DNA of 64,000 nt, taken from NCBI GenBank assembly GCA_037951165.1, contig JBBDHG010000014.1:4931001-4995000 (forward strand), read 5' to 3'. The notes beneath the pieces are model-generated. The model did not search any database, was not told the origin of the DNA, and saw only the letters and a program-made list of their open reading frames with translations. Positions within the stretch are counted from its first letter, which is position 1. Every line of letters begins with the position of its first letter. Source of the stretch: Lophius americanus. Lineage: Eukaryota; Chordata; Actinopteri; Lophiiformes; Lophiidae. Position numbers and translations under genes: made by a program. This document shows, piece by piece, positions 11,801 through 25,100 of this stretch.

Positions 11801-14800
11801 GTTCAGTTGCAGATGTGTTTGAATGAAAGAGAGGCAGATGGAATGGCGAGGAGGCATGAAGAAAAGGTGTAAAAAGTGCAGTAGATTAAGTACTTGGGGT
11901 CACGTGTTCCAGAGAACTGGGAGTTTGGAAAAGAGAAGAGAGAAGAAGAAGAAGCGAGTGCAGACAGGGTGGACTGGTTGGAAAAGAGAGTCATAAGTTA
12001 TCTGTGACAGAAGAGTAGCAGCAAGAGTTAAGGCAAACATTTTTAAGACAGTAGTGGGGCCAGCTCTGCTTTATGGTTTAGAGATGGTGGCACTGACCAA
12101 AATACAGGAGTCAGAGCTGGAGGTCGCAGAGATGAAAATGTTAAGATTTTCCTTGGGAGTGGACAGAACAATAAACGAGCACATCAGAGGGACAGCACAG
12201 TTGAGATGTCTTGGAGATAAGGTAGTAGGAACCAAATTGAGAGGGTTTGGGCATGTATATTTACTATATGGAAATAGGGGACAGTGGATATATTAAAGAG
12301 AAAAAGGGGAAGACAAAAGAAGGGATTTTTGGATTTTGTGAGATAGGACATGCCGTTGGTTTGTGCGACAAAAGGAAGATGCACGGGACAGGGTAAGATC
12401 GAAAAAGGGAACAGCCAAAGGAAAATGATGTACCTAGACATGACTTTTTTTTTAACTGCATAATCAACTGGATATACATACATTTATGTACATAGGAACT
12501 GGTCGACCATGGAGGCCGCCATGTTTTAACTGCGGTGTCTTCCATACTAGAGTAAAAGAACAATATTCCATAGTTTTTAGTGTTTCCCAGTTTGGGGATG
12601 GACAAGTCCAGGTTAAAAATGTGCACTTATTGTAATTGCTAATTAATAAACTAACACTCCGTGCAGTCAAAAGTGACAATTACTGTTTACTTGCCCTGTG
12701 TCTTCTTCACACTAAGGTATATGTAGTTATAAAATTTGATAATGATCCATGACATATTTTCTGAGTCATGTCGGGAAAACACTACTTTTGTAAAAAAAAA
12801 AAAAAAAACCTCCACCTAGTGATTAAAATAAATACTATTAGTGTAAATCACAAAGTAAACAAGATAGTCCTGTCAAAGAGTCGATTCATATGCACCAAAT
12901 TTGGACTAACTCCTAGCTGACAATTATGGCGGTGTATGGCCAGCTAGTGTCAAAAACATACAACCCAACATTCAACACTCCAGTCCTTCTTCGCACTAAG
13001 GTCTATGTGGGTATAAAATTTGAAAGTAATCATTAAAGTGTTTTTGAGTTATTGCATTAACATGAAGGATTGGCGTCGGACCCGTTTAGGATGATTCCAC
13101 AATATCTCTGACCTTTCTAGGATATAACTAAATACATTATTCATTGACACATAGAATAGAAGAGAATAGAACAGAAGAGAATACATAAATAAATTCATAT
13201 AATAAATTGATATTCATAGCATTATAATACTTTCATGCACATATATTATATAATTAATCTTTTTGGATAAACTACATTCTGATTTTATATAAAGTTTGTT
13301 CCACTCTGTTCAACTCTAAAATTATGGCAAACACAACATATGGGTTAAATTATGTGTAACTGTGTGAGCAAGAATATGGAAAAACTACAGGAAAAAACAA
13401 AATAAACAAATTGACAACTGCACAGGAGTGAAAACTGGCTCTGACATTATAACCTCCTTAGAGGCGGCTTATTGATTTCATATCTGGCCTCTTTTGGGCT
13501 TCTGCCTTATCACCACGTAAACCACGTAAAAAGGCTTAATGGTTCATATGGAGTGCATCCTTTACTACTTTCTTTAACCAGGGTATTTTTTTTTAGGACA
13601 CACCATCACTAAATTAGTAGGAATGATTTAGTCCTTTAGGTAAAGGTCATTAGAGGAAATCACCTCCATCGTCTCATCGGGTCAGTCGTGGAGTATATAA
13701 GAACGTTCCAGTCTGTGCCTTCAAGGATTTAGTTTAGTTCCTCAATAGCTCTTTCAGTCCATATACCCACTTCTTTGGTGGCAACTTAAGCTCTTTTGAG
13801 GAGCCGTTTATAGGTTGGGTGAAGAAGGATAGTGTTCTGATACGATAAGCCAAGACGGGGGAGAGCTACACGCACCTTTGATAGAATCATACCATAGGTC
13901 AATATTTCTGTTCATTCTAGTAGAGCAAGAAATATACTGCAAAAATAACTCCCCGCTTTTAGGTTACAGTGATTAAAGTAATCAAAGATGAGACAACGGA
14001 CATCAGGAGGGAAAGAAGATTTGGTGTAGGAAACCATGGCCCACTGCACCAGCGTAAGGTCTTATAGTGGGTGTGAGAATTTCTTCCCAGTACCTAACAA
14101 CAGTCAGGGCATCACCAGCTAAAATCTCTGTGCGACCCTCCAAGGATAGGCCTCCTCACGCCATCACTGATCAACCACCAAATTGGTTAAGCCAATGCTC
14201 AGTGTGAACCTGCTTTCATCTGTGAAGAAAACAGGTCACCAGTGGTGAACCTGCTAATTCTGGTGCTCTCTGTCGAATGCCAATTGACCCGCACGGTGCT
14301 GGGCTGTGAGCACAGGTCATGATAGCAGACATTGCCCCTCATGGAGCCTGTTTCTGACAGTTTGGCCAAAATGATTTAGCCCTTATAGTAGAGCTAATTT
14401 TGTAGGGCTCCTGCAGTGCTCCACTTATTCCTCCTCACATCAAAGCCGGTGAAACTGGTTCACAATTGCTTACACCTCCTAACTGCTCTGATACATTTCT
14501 CAGAAGTTTAACTGACTTGTTAAGAACAAAGGGTCAGAACCATTGTCAACTTGACAAATTATTGATGCAGTTTATGTTTGTGTCTTACCTGCAGTCCTGC
14601 CGGGGGTTGGCCACATATCCTGGATATGCTCCTTCGGTGATGTCACGGCACATTTTGCTGTCTCTGTCTGAAGGCAGTAGTGTGCCCGCTCGCACCATCA
14701 GACCCAAACAGTGGTCAAATGTGTTCCTCTCCTCTGGACCATCCTCCGTGAAGAAACAGTGGCCTAGTGTGTCATAGCCCACTACATTTTTTATCTAGGA

Positions 14801-16079
14801 GGGAAATGAATCATCAACTTTTTGAAAAGCATCGATTATGAAAGAAGAAAGGGCATTTATGTGTTAAAAGAAAATCTCAACTAACCAGCAGCCCATTGGA
14901 GGCATGAATGGTTATACAGCGGGAGAAGGAATGGTGGATGGACACATCGCTGACAAAGGTTGGAGGGTCGTAGCCTCCCCTCTCATCCACATCTCCATTC
15001 ATATGGAAATGAATTGGATAGTGTCCCATTGTCTGCTGGCCCATGTGGTGCAGCTCCACACCAGAAATGTGAAGTGCCCTGAATCCTCGCTCCACCTGAT
15101 AATAACAACAATTACCTTTTAGCCATTCCCACAGGTAAAAATGGTAGTACCTTCACTGGTGTGGGAATAAAAATATAACATTATCAAGAATGAAATGAAA
15201 GAGCAATGTAATGAAGTACAACAAAAGGGTTGGAATGAGAGAATCAATGGAGCATGGTAGGAAGAATAATAGTGAAATGAATAGAAAGGCAATGACAGGG
15301 TTGTATGGATTGAGTTTGGAGGGGTATGGAATCAGTCAAAAAGCATACTTGGGAAAGAGGAAGGATGGTGAAGATGAGATGTAAAATGTTTAGTCATATT
15401 TCACAGTTGGCAAATGTCAGGGATAAAGGACAAGATGTAAGAGGGAACGACAAAAAGATGTAGAGAGGAGTGAAGGACGAAGGAACTACTAATAAGTGAA
15501 ACAAAGAGGGGGATGGAAAAAATTATGCAAGGAAGGAATGAATTTGAACTTTGCAAAGCCATGGGGATAGGTCGGTAAAGCTGGAAAATAATACCTCAAT
15601 CAGCCAAAATACACTCTGGCTATTTTATTATGAAAATGCTGCAGTAAATTGATTGAAATTGGATTGGATTAACCGATTATTGCAGGGAACCGAACACCAC
15701 AATTATTAGCACTCTATAAAAATAAACCTCAGAAAGTGATGTATTTGGACATTTTCTGAATGCAAGAATGGCCTCAGATATCCTTCATGTGTTCTCAAGC
15801 CTCATCACACACTACAGAAGGAGAATGGGGGGTGTTAATCTTCAGGCAGCATTTGATTGTCAAACAGCATACCTTCAAATGACCTCCAAATGTATCAAAG
15901 TCAAAGAACTTGCAGGCCTCGTTGCCATGGCAGCCGGGTTCCATCTCACCGCGGACCAGGATGTTACGACTCAGTAGGCCCACTTCTGCCCTTATATCCA
16001 CCCCATCAATCTCTTCACCCATGTGGATGAATTGTGGCTTACCTGTTTCCATATGCAGACACACCCACACACAGATACA

Positions 16080-16131
<52 letters not shown>

Positions 16132-19100
16132 AAGACACACACACACACACGGGTTTGAAAAGGAAATGCTTGAAAATTCCCACTGGGGGGGTGAAAAAAT
16201 ATTAAATATGTCAAGACAACATTGACATGTGTTAAGTCAATTATTCTATCACGCCATGCTAACATAATCATTTGTATACATTAAAGCCATTAAAAATGTG
16301 TGACATTTTTGCATTGCCCTTTTCTGGAATGTTGTGCTGCAATGATGAGCCCGAGTAGAAGGAAACCAGAGAATTTGAGTCTTGTGGGAAGGACTTGCAA
16401 AGGACTTGCTTTAATTGTGCATTTGACAATGCCCTGATTGATTGCAGATTTTTTGAAGATCGAGTGAGAAACAGAATGATCAGCAAAGGGAAGATTATGC
16501 ATGGTTTCCTTGAGCGTTTAAGTTTACTTCTTGCTGTTTCAGAAAAGATGGATTCAAGTTTGATGGGTACCTTACCTTAATAATAATACATTTAATTTAT
16601 AATGCACTTTACATTTGGATAAAATCTCAAAGTGCTACAAAGTAAAAGCAGATGAAAGCATCAATAGAAAATTTAAAAAAAATAAGTATATAAAAACCTG
16701 ACCAAAAAGCAGCAATGTTAATTAAAGTTATAGGTTCTGCTAAAAAGGAAAGTTTTAAGTCCTTTTTTAAATGTGTCAGTCGTCTGTGGGGCCCTCAGAT
16801 GGTCAGGGAGGGCATTCCACAGACGAGGGGCAGCAGAACAGAAGGCCCGATCACCCATGGTGCTGAGAACGCCCCCTCGATCCCTCAGTAGAACGGAGGG
16901 GTGAGTAGTTCTTTTAGGTAGGGGGGTGCATTACCATGGATGCACTGGTGAGTGAGGAGAGACATCTTATGAGGAGAGACATTTTATAATCAATCCTGGT
17001 GGAGATGGGAAGCCAATGAAGGGAATGAAGAACGGGGGTGATGTGTTGGTGTTTACGAACTCTCATCAGGATTCTTGCAGCACTGTTTTGAACATATTGT
17101 AGTCTTTGAAGACTTTTATCAGGGATCCCGATGAGAAGTGCGTTACAGTAATCCAGTCTAGAGGAGACAAATGCGTGAACCAGCTTTTCAGCATCACTCA
17201 GGTGATTTCTGACATGGTGAAAGGAGATCTTGCAGATGTGTTTGATGTGGGATTCAAAAGTGAGTTGAGGGTCAAATCTTACGCCGAGGTTGGTGACTGA
17301 TGAAGAGAGGGGAATGTCGTGACCAGAGGAGGTAACACTGGTTGTGGAGGAAGACTGGGTCTGATGTGGGGTGCCAATTAAAATTGCTTCGGTTTTGGAG
17401 CTGTTCAACTGGAGAAAGTTGTTTTTCATCCACAACTTTATCTCCTCCAGACAAGCACGGAGAGTTGACAAGGGAGATGATGATGAGGATGAGGATGGAG
17501 AGGCTGCTCTGTCAGCTCTGTCAGTGAGGTAGGATTGAAACCAATTTAGGGCGGTGGCAGTGAGTCCAGTGGTGTGATGTAGGGGGTGTAGGAGAATTCC
17601 ATGGTCAACTGTGTCGAAAGCAGCAGACAAATCAAGGAGAATCAGGAGAGAAGGTGAACCAGCATCTGCTGCCATCCGTAAGTCATTTGTGACTCTAAGC
17701 AGAGCTGTTTCTGTGCTGTGGGTGGAGCGGAAACCAGACTGAAAGGTTTCAAAGATGTTGTTGTATTTGAGGTGGTCCTGGTGGGCAGCAACTACTTTCT
17801 CCAGAACTTTGGAGAGAAATGGGAGATAGGAAATGGGCCTGTAATTAGCAAAAACTTCTGGATCGAGAGTAGGTTTTTTGAGGAGTGGTCTGATTATGGC
17901 GGCTTATAGGGCAGATGGAACAAAGCCGGCCTGGAGGGATTGGTTTATTACAGCGGTGATCAGGGGACTGATGGAAGAGATGTTAGTTTTCACTAGGGCT
18001 GTAGGAAAGGGGTCGAGAGCACAAGTGGAGGGTTTGCTGTGAGATTTCTGGGAAGCACTTTAGAGACTGGGAGATCTCAAACTGTGAGTAGGCAGACTGG
18101 ATAAGTAGAGAGGAGGAACCAGAAAGGACAGAACGGATTGAATCAATTTTTGATTTGATGAAAGCCATGAAACCCTTAGAATACACCCAATACACCAATA
18201 CCAATACACCTTACAATACCCCCAATACACCTTACAGGGTATGTCCTTGGTAAGTGGTTTACATCAATATAGGTGAGCTAAAATGTCCTGTTTTCAGATT
18301 TGTGGGCCCATGGGCCTTAAGGACAAGCTTATTAGAAATAGGATTTGATCATATTCAAATATGACCACAGGTGGAACAAAACTGTGCCCGCTGCAATATG
18401 AGAGAACGGCGTCATATGTACAAAAAGGCGACGACTAAACTAACCAGCATGCTTCGTAGTTTATCTTTTTTGGCCCACTTTCACACTGTTTTAAAAAAAA
18501 TGATTACAGTTAGAGCCTTCTGTTGGTTAAGGGGCATAAATAAAATAGATATATTTTAGACAGTGTCACCTGTTGTATTGCATCCAACTTAATGGTAAGC
18601 AGTAATGGGTCTTATATAGGTAATGATCTTAACTTACTCCTCCCTTTATCTTGCATGATTTAATTTATGTCCAATATGATATGTTTATGTTTTACTGAGG
18701 GTGTATATGTGTATAGGTTTAGTCAGACCTGTAACTATAGGATTGTAACTGGGGGGCCTTTGGAATTTCTTTGTGGCGAGGGAATCAGCCATTTTTTTCA
18801 GACCTTTACTTTTACAGACACATTCTTTTCTCTATACAAACATAGGCCTAAGTCAATTATTATCGAAAAACAAAGTCCCTGAAAATTGTGATATTGTGAC
18901 AGTTACGTCAGAAGTTTAACAGTACTACTACACAACATACGAACACGACTAAATAAATGCAGGGGACATTACCGTCAGCACCATGGACAGCATCACGCAT
19001 CAAACCAATAACATTTTATTTTCCTCAAATGACAGTGCCCTGAAAACCTGACACAATGTCAACACATTTTAATTTTGGAGCCATATTTAGCCCCTTAAAA

Positions 19101-22100
19101 TGTAAAAAGAGCCCCATCAAAATGTATTGCATACGAAGAGTTTTGGTTGTTGGTTTACAAGTTCAACATCATTCAGAACCTGCTAGGCCTAATAATGCTG
19201 TAGCCTGCATTTTCTTACATGATACTTCCTCAAAATTTCCTTCCAGTTTGTCTTGCATATCTTGATCAGATCCTCCTCAACAGCAAGTTGGACTAACTGA
19301 GCATGCCGTGCCATGACATGCTTCTTTTATGCCCACTGAACACATTTTTCAAAGTAGAAAAAGAGTTTTTACATAAAGCTGTGGAAGCTGTGAAGGTTAG
19401 GGCACTGAGGACACTTTGCATTGTCTCGAGGGTCCTATAGAAATTACTGATCACTGTTTTCAGTGTCCATTTCCCTTCATCTGGAGGTATAGAACTGTGA
19501 GTGTTTGCGAATGTGCTCTCGTGCAAAAGTGAACTCAGCAGCAATGATGGTGGTTCCAGTCAGTGTGAGCTGGGTTTTACCTTTTTCTTATGTACAGAAG
19601 GGATCCGGCTCTCTGGGTCAAGTGAAACAATAGATTCCATGAATGTACTATTTTGGTAGTTTGGTAACAGAAACAAAATAGTCAAAAACACAAGAAATAT
19701 GAAAATATGATACCTTATGTTGATATTCCTGATTGCTGCTCAATAACATAATCATCCAAGTTTCTTTTAATAGTCCTCTTTCTCTTGCTCTGGTGGCTGA
19801 TGCTGTCAGTAGCCTCGCACCAACACCCAGTCAAAAGCAGTATTGTGGATCACATATGTAGACCATATGATTAGCAGAACATAGCCTGTGCTCTCTTACT
19901 CAGACCCTCATCATAAAATAATTATATTACATATATCTCCTGGGTTGGCCTAATTCCTGGATGGACCCTGCCCTAAAGGTCCAGATCTGGGTTTAGCTCT
20001 TATTGTAAGCACAGGGCCAGAATGAGCTTTAGAACAGTTCCTATCTCTTTGTCTTAATTACTATCTGTTATCTATATGTTAGCTGGCCATTTTCTGCTTA
20101 GCCCCATACTGGGTTGGGGAGATCACATCGATGCAATCAGTTTCATCACTGGTTGATGGCAATACATGGATAGTGAAATTTTAGACTTCTTCGGATAAAG
20201 CCCATCTGAAGAATTGTCACATTTATGAAATTATTTCCACATATTACTTGGATTAAAGAACCTGTGTACAACTCCTATTTTGCAAATTAACATTTAGTGT
20301 AGTCGTATTTCCAACAGAGATCTACTCATGACATTGTGATATGAGTCCCAAATCCAACTTCCAAGACATTTTTTGGCAGAATACAAGTTCAGTCAAAAAA
20401 ATTTCTGCAAGACACCAACTTCATCTAGCCAGAATGCATTTCTTAAATAAATTGCAGATGATGGGGAGCAGAGATATATTCCCCCATGTTCATGGATCAT
20501 CAGAGGTGTTATCTTATTTGGGGATACAATAAACTAATATTTGTTACCCCGAGTGTGGATCTCTTATTTTCTAAAAAACAAACAAAACTAGATCTATTTG
20601 TTACAATTCAACATGACTGCACATCTTTAAGAGTCTCATATGTCACCTTATCAGTACAACTGTCTTTGGTGTAAGGGAGGCTATGGAAGATGTAATAAGT
20701 CTAATTCATGATAGATTTTTGCTGTCAGAAAGGGACCAGAGTACTCACTGTTGTTCAAAATTAAAAGCTTTTCTCTTCTCTTCTGAAAAAAGACTGTCTC
20801 CAGGGAGGGCAGAGTGGAATCACATAGGAAACACAGTTCATCAATAGGTGGGTTTACATGGACAGCCTAATTCCGACTAGATTGGGAAAAGACATCTAAT
20901 CGGAAAGAAAATGCAGCATGTAAACACCCCTTTTCTGAATGGAAAGAACCTTTGAAATGAGATTTCATTCCTTTGCAATTAGGTAGTCCAAGTCCTTTCA
21001 GAAAGCTTTTCCGATAGCCAGTCCCTGCATGTAAACGCTGTATCAGAAAGCTTTCTGTTTGAGTTGTATCTGCGCATGCCTAGCGTCGTGACGTACAGGA
21101 CATTATGGAGAAGATCAGAGATTTGTAATGCCTCTTTTTCTCCTACTAAAGCAGATTTGGCATTCAGAACTTTTCAGCCAGGCATTTATCGCGATATTTT
21201 AAGTTTTAAGGAAATTATGTAGAAGAGAAAGAGGTACTCATATGCTGACCATTTATTAGTTAACCAAAGTTAACCGGTTGGAGTCCACTTCCTCCCTGTT
21301 GCCAACAGAGGGGCCACTGTTTGAATGACAGTATCTTTAGATTCAGTAAGGGTTATAGAAATTTTGAAATTTTACACTGTTAAAGGCCACATGATTCTTG
21401 GAAGTATGCCAAACTGCAAGCACCACAACATAAGTTTTCCTGGCAATAATGTTTTGTTGATGGGTTCAATAAACAGGATGGTATCCTTTTGTAGTTGTTC
21501 ACTGTCCTTGAACTTTCCATCATACCATTGGCCCAAGCTCTTCACTTGCATGTCCGACACAGTTGGAACAGGTTTTTTGTAAATAAAAAATCTTTGGTCT
21601 GTGATTTCACCTTTTACAATGGAGATGCTTCTGCACTTTCTGGGCTTGAATTTCATCACCATTTCCATGTCCGTGTGATGTTTTGATGTCGTTTTTTCCA
21701 GATGTCTGTTGATGCAGGGGTCAGTTGTGGTCAGTGTTGTTATGCACAATTTTTCTAGAGGAATTTCAGAACATCTGGAACATTCTTGTATACACTGTAT
21801 GAAACACTGTTAGGGACCGGTGCTTATGCTGACTAGCTCTTTTCACTGCCTGCTTAGCCTCACTCAGCCCTGTGAGGGTTCCGTGAAAATGTTTTTTTTT
21901 ACAAGTTTAAAAGGGTCTTTTAGAAACCTGTTCTTGCTTTTTTCTTTTCTTTTTTTTTTCCCGAAGTCTCCTTAAAGTCCTCGCTCTGCCCAGTTTTGAG
22001 AGCTTCTGTTTTAGATCTTCCTGAAGGAGATTGATGCCTTCCCTTTTTTCTGCTGTTCTACGATTTCCTTAGGTCTCGTCTTTCTTTTATAAGTCGTTGG

Positions 22101-25100
22101 ATTTCTTGAAGACGGCGGGACTTGGGGGGAAGAAGCATTTCTTTCCCACTGACATGTTCCTTTGCTCGAAATTTCTTCTTTCCATATTTGTAGATAAGAT
22201 CGCCAAACTTCTCCAACTTCCTCTCCGCAGAACCCTTGATATATTTACGTATTAGGCTTAGGTATTTGTTGATGTTTTCCCACTTGTTGCTATTTGACTT
22301 GGCCATTTCACCGATGGATTCTGCTGTTGCAAGTTCTACATTTTGCTATGTGCAGGGTTTTGTCTTGAGCGGCTTTTTATTCCTGAAGCTTTTTCCACAT
22401 CCTGCAGGGTACAGATATTATGTGGACTGTTGGTTTGTTCCTGCTGCAGTGTTTCATTCTACTGATTTGACTTTCCTCTTGACAGAATCTGGCCAATGCG
22501 GGGCTCTGGGATGGGGTTGTCAGGCATTTCTTTCTCCCTGGATGTATCTTAAGACCATGGGTTGATCTTACTTTAGCCCAGCCAAACTTGCAAGTCTGAA
22601 GAACATGTTCAGCTGCTGAGTCTGCTGTTATAGGAAGTTAGTCTACAAGTTGGGGTCTATTTCCTCATGTCAGCTGTATCTCCAAGCTGTCACACAGTTT
22701 TTCCCTTGTCATCAGTTGCTCATTGGATTTTTTCCGTAAGATAAGTAGTGCTACTAGGACTTGATGTTTCAATCCCTGGGAAAGTTGACACTCTTGATAT
22801 TGGCAGTCTTATTGGAGTGGTGAAAATTGAGAGTAGGTACGTCTCTGGGGTCATCAGGTGGGAATCCTCTTCATTCATGTTTGTCCCTTGATGTCCGACA
22901 ACTGGTCAGTTGAAATTGGGGAGCCAGAGGCTACGTACTTATTGTCTTCTGCACATCCCTAGCTTTATCTAGGTTTACAATGGTTAGGTTTACTTTGTTC
23001 CTACTTAGTTTAATCTCCCTTTTTATTTTAAAGTCACCCAATCCAGTTTGGATTAAGTGGTTTAAATAATCTACTTTTCAGGATACATCGTCAATTGTAT
23101 ACCTACAGAATATTGAACTGAATATACATTTATGAATGTACAATTTTCATTTCAAGTAACAGTAATCCAGATTAGAACAGAGGATTGACAGTGAGGAAGC
23201 TGCTGTGTCCATGTATCGTTGATGACTTTGCCATTCCTATGGCAATTGGGAGGGCAAAGTAACAATTTGCCATTCGAAAGTGGACATATCCCAAGCAGTG
23301 TATGAATTATACTTAATTGTGTTTAGTGTTTGGACAGTTTGGGACTGTTCTTCTGCATGTTTTGGTCTCTCCTTGCTGAAGGTTTATTCTTATGCAGAAA
23401 AAAATATACACTACTCAAACAAATTAAGGAACACTTATCATTGCAGTATGACAGCAAGCCAGTTAAACTTCAGGGATATTAATTTGTCCAGTTAGGAAGC
23501 AAAAGTGACTGTGAATCAGTTTCACCTGTTTTGGAGCAAATGAAAGTGACAAAAGTTGCAATGGAGAGGCAAAAGGATAACAACCCCCAAAAAGGGAATA
23601 GATCTGCAGGTGGTGGCCACAATCCTTTTCCATCTACTTATCTTTTCTGACTGACTCTTCTCTAGTTTTGTGTCCCGCTAGTGTCTCTGACATTACTTCA
23701 GACATGAGGCAATACCTGCAGCCGACTGATGCATGCACAGGTATTTCCCCTCCTGCATGATGGCTCATCCCTGCGTGCAGTTGCAAGATGGTTAGCTGTG
23801 TCCCCCAGCACAGTTTCAAGAGCGTGGAGAAGATGCTAGGAAATGGGCCGTGACAAGGGGAGAGCTGGACAAGTCCATAGAGGGACAACAATCCAGCAGC
23901 CAGACTGGTATCTGCTCCTTTATTTCAGTGGTGTAGTCATATTAATAGTCAACAATTTGCTGTTTGGATCATGATTTATTTCTTGAGAGTTGACCAGCTT
24001 TCAGTGAATGTCCCAGATGCAATTCTCATTGTGCAAAATGACCTGGAGAGATGCAGCCTGGCAATGTGACACAAGTTAAATGTCAGGATAGAGATAGAAT
24101 AACACTAAAAGCTTCACTACTGCTCCATTGATCCACTCCACAAAATGAATATTTTCATCATTTAGAACTGTCAAAAGTTCAACATGATAAAGTCAGATAC
24201 AGGTTACTGACCTGACAAAAAGTCAAAGTAAATGTGGCTCTCTGTTGTGAACATGAGACACCCTGCCCGTTTGGGCGTAACCAATAAGTTACGCCCAAAC
24301 GGGCGTAACTTACTTAGTTTGGGCGTAACCAATAAGTTACGCCCAAACAAAGTCTATTGCCAAAGGCAATAACATTGCCAAAGGAAATAGACTTAGTAAT
24401 CATTCTCATAAGCTGCACAGCAAAGTAAAACATAAGTGGGAATTAATAAAACTAATTAGTCAGGAAAGTGATCGGAGCCCTGAGTAGCAGCTTAGATGTT
24501 ATAATACATTTTTTTCCATGGTGCAAATTGGGAAGTGGTTCCTAATGGAATGATCTTCTTATACAGCCAAACCAGAGACTAAGGCCAGCAGCTCAATATG
24601 AGATTTGAAAAAAATATCTATTTTTTGTGTGTGGATCTGTTCTAGGAAGCATCAACTATAAGGAGGCAAGGCATACCATGATACTGCTGACCTTAAGCTG
24701 CGTTGGGCACCAACAGTTTTTCCAAGAGAAGAACAAAAGACAAAAAAATATAACCTATATAGTAAACCATAAAAGTTAGAGTTGAAAAGGCTGAACTGAA
24801 GGACACTATTGAATATGTGTGAAGCAGTAAGAAGGGGTCGTATGTATTCATACTATCATGCATGATGGTGTGTGTTTTGTGTGTTTATGGGCCCAGTGAG
24901 TACTCCATGATACAGCCTGAAACTTTGCCTTGGCCCCATGTCAGTCAAAAGACCTTCCACACACTGCTGTTGAACCTTGCCTCTTTCAGCATTTTATTTG
25001 CACACACAACTCTGTGGGCTCAGCCTTAGCCTTCATGCAAAGGTTCCTTGATATCTAGTGGTGTAAAGGGGTATCACAATTTGGCACTCTAACAGGAGAT

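Noticed and set aside
15795..16271. 158-codon minus-strand frame with VCVCVC repeats
   Set aside because: The upper part is translation of the TG microsatellite and intron; only its 15873-16042 portion is real, as cemip exon 11.
19293..19544. 83-codon minus-strand frame as a small host gene
   Set aside because: It ends in a hAT-type dimerisation motif and continues in another frame after a one-base shift, so it is a transposase pseudogene.
21372..21749. 125-codon minus-strand frame as a host gene
   Set aside because: Its KPRKCRS, KSLGQWYD and LPGK blocks belong to a repetitive retroelement and the neighbouring frames are broken.
24265..24394. CRISPR array or bacterial regulatory repeat
   Set aside because: The repeats are inverted hairpins without regular spacers, and the surrounding DNA is clearly a vertebrate intron.
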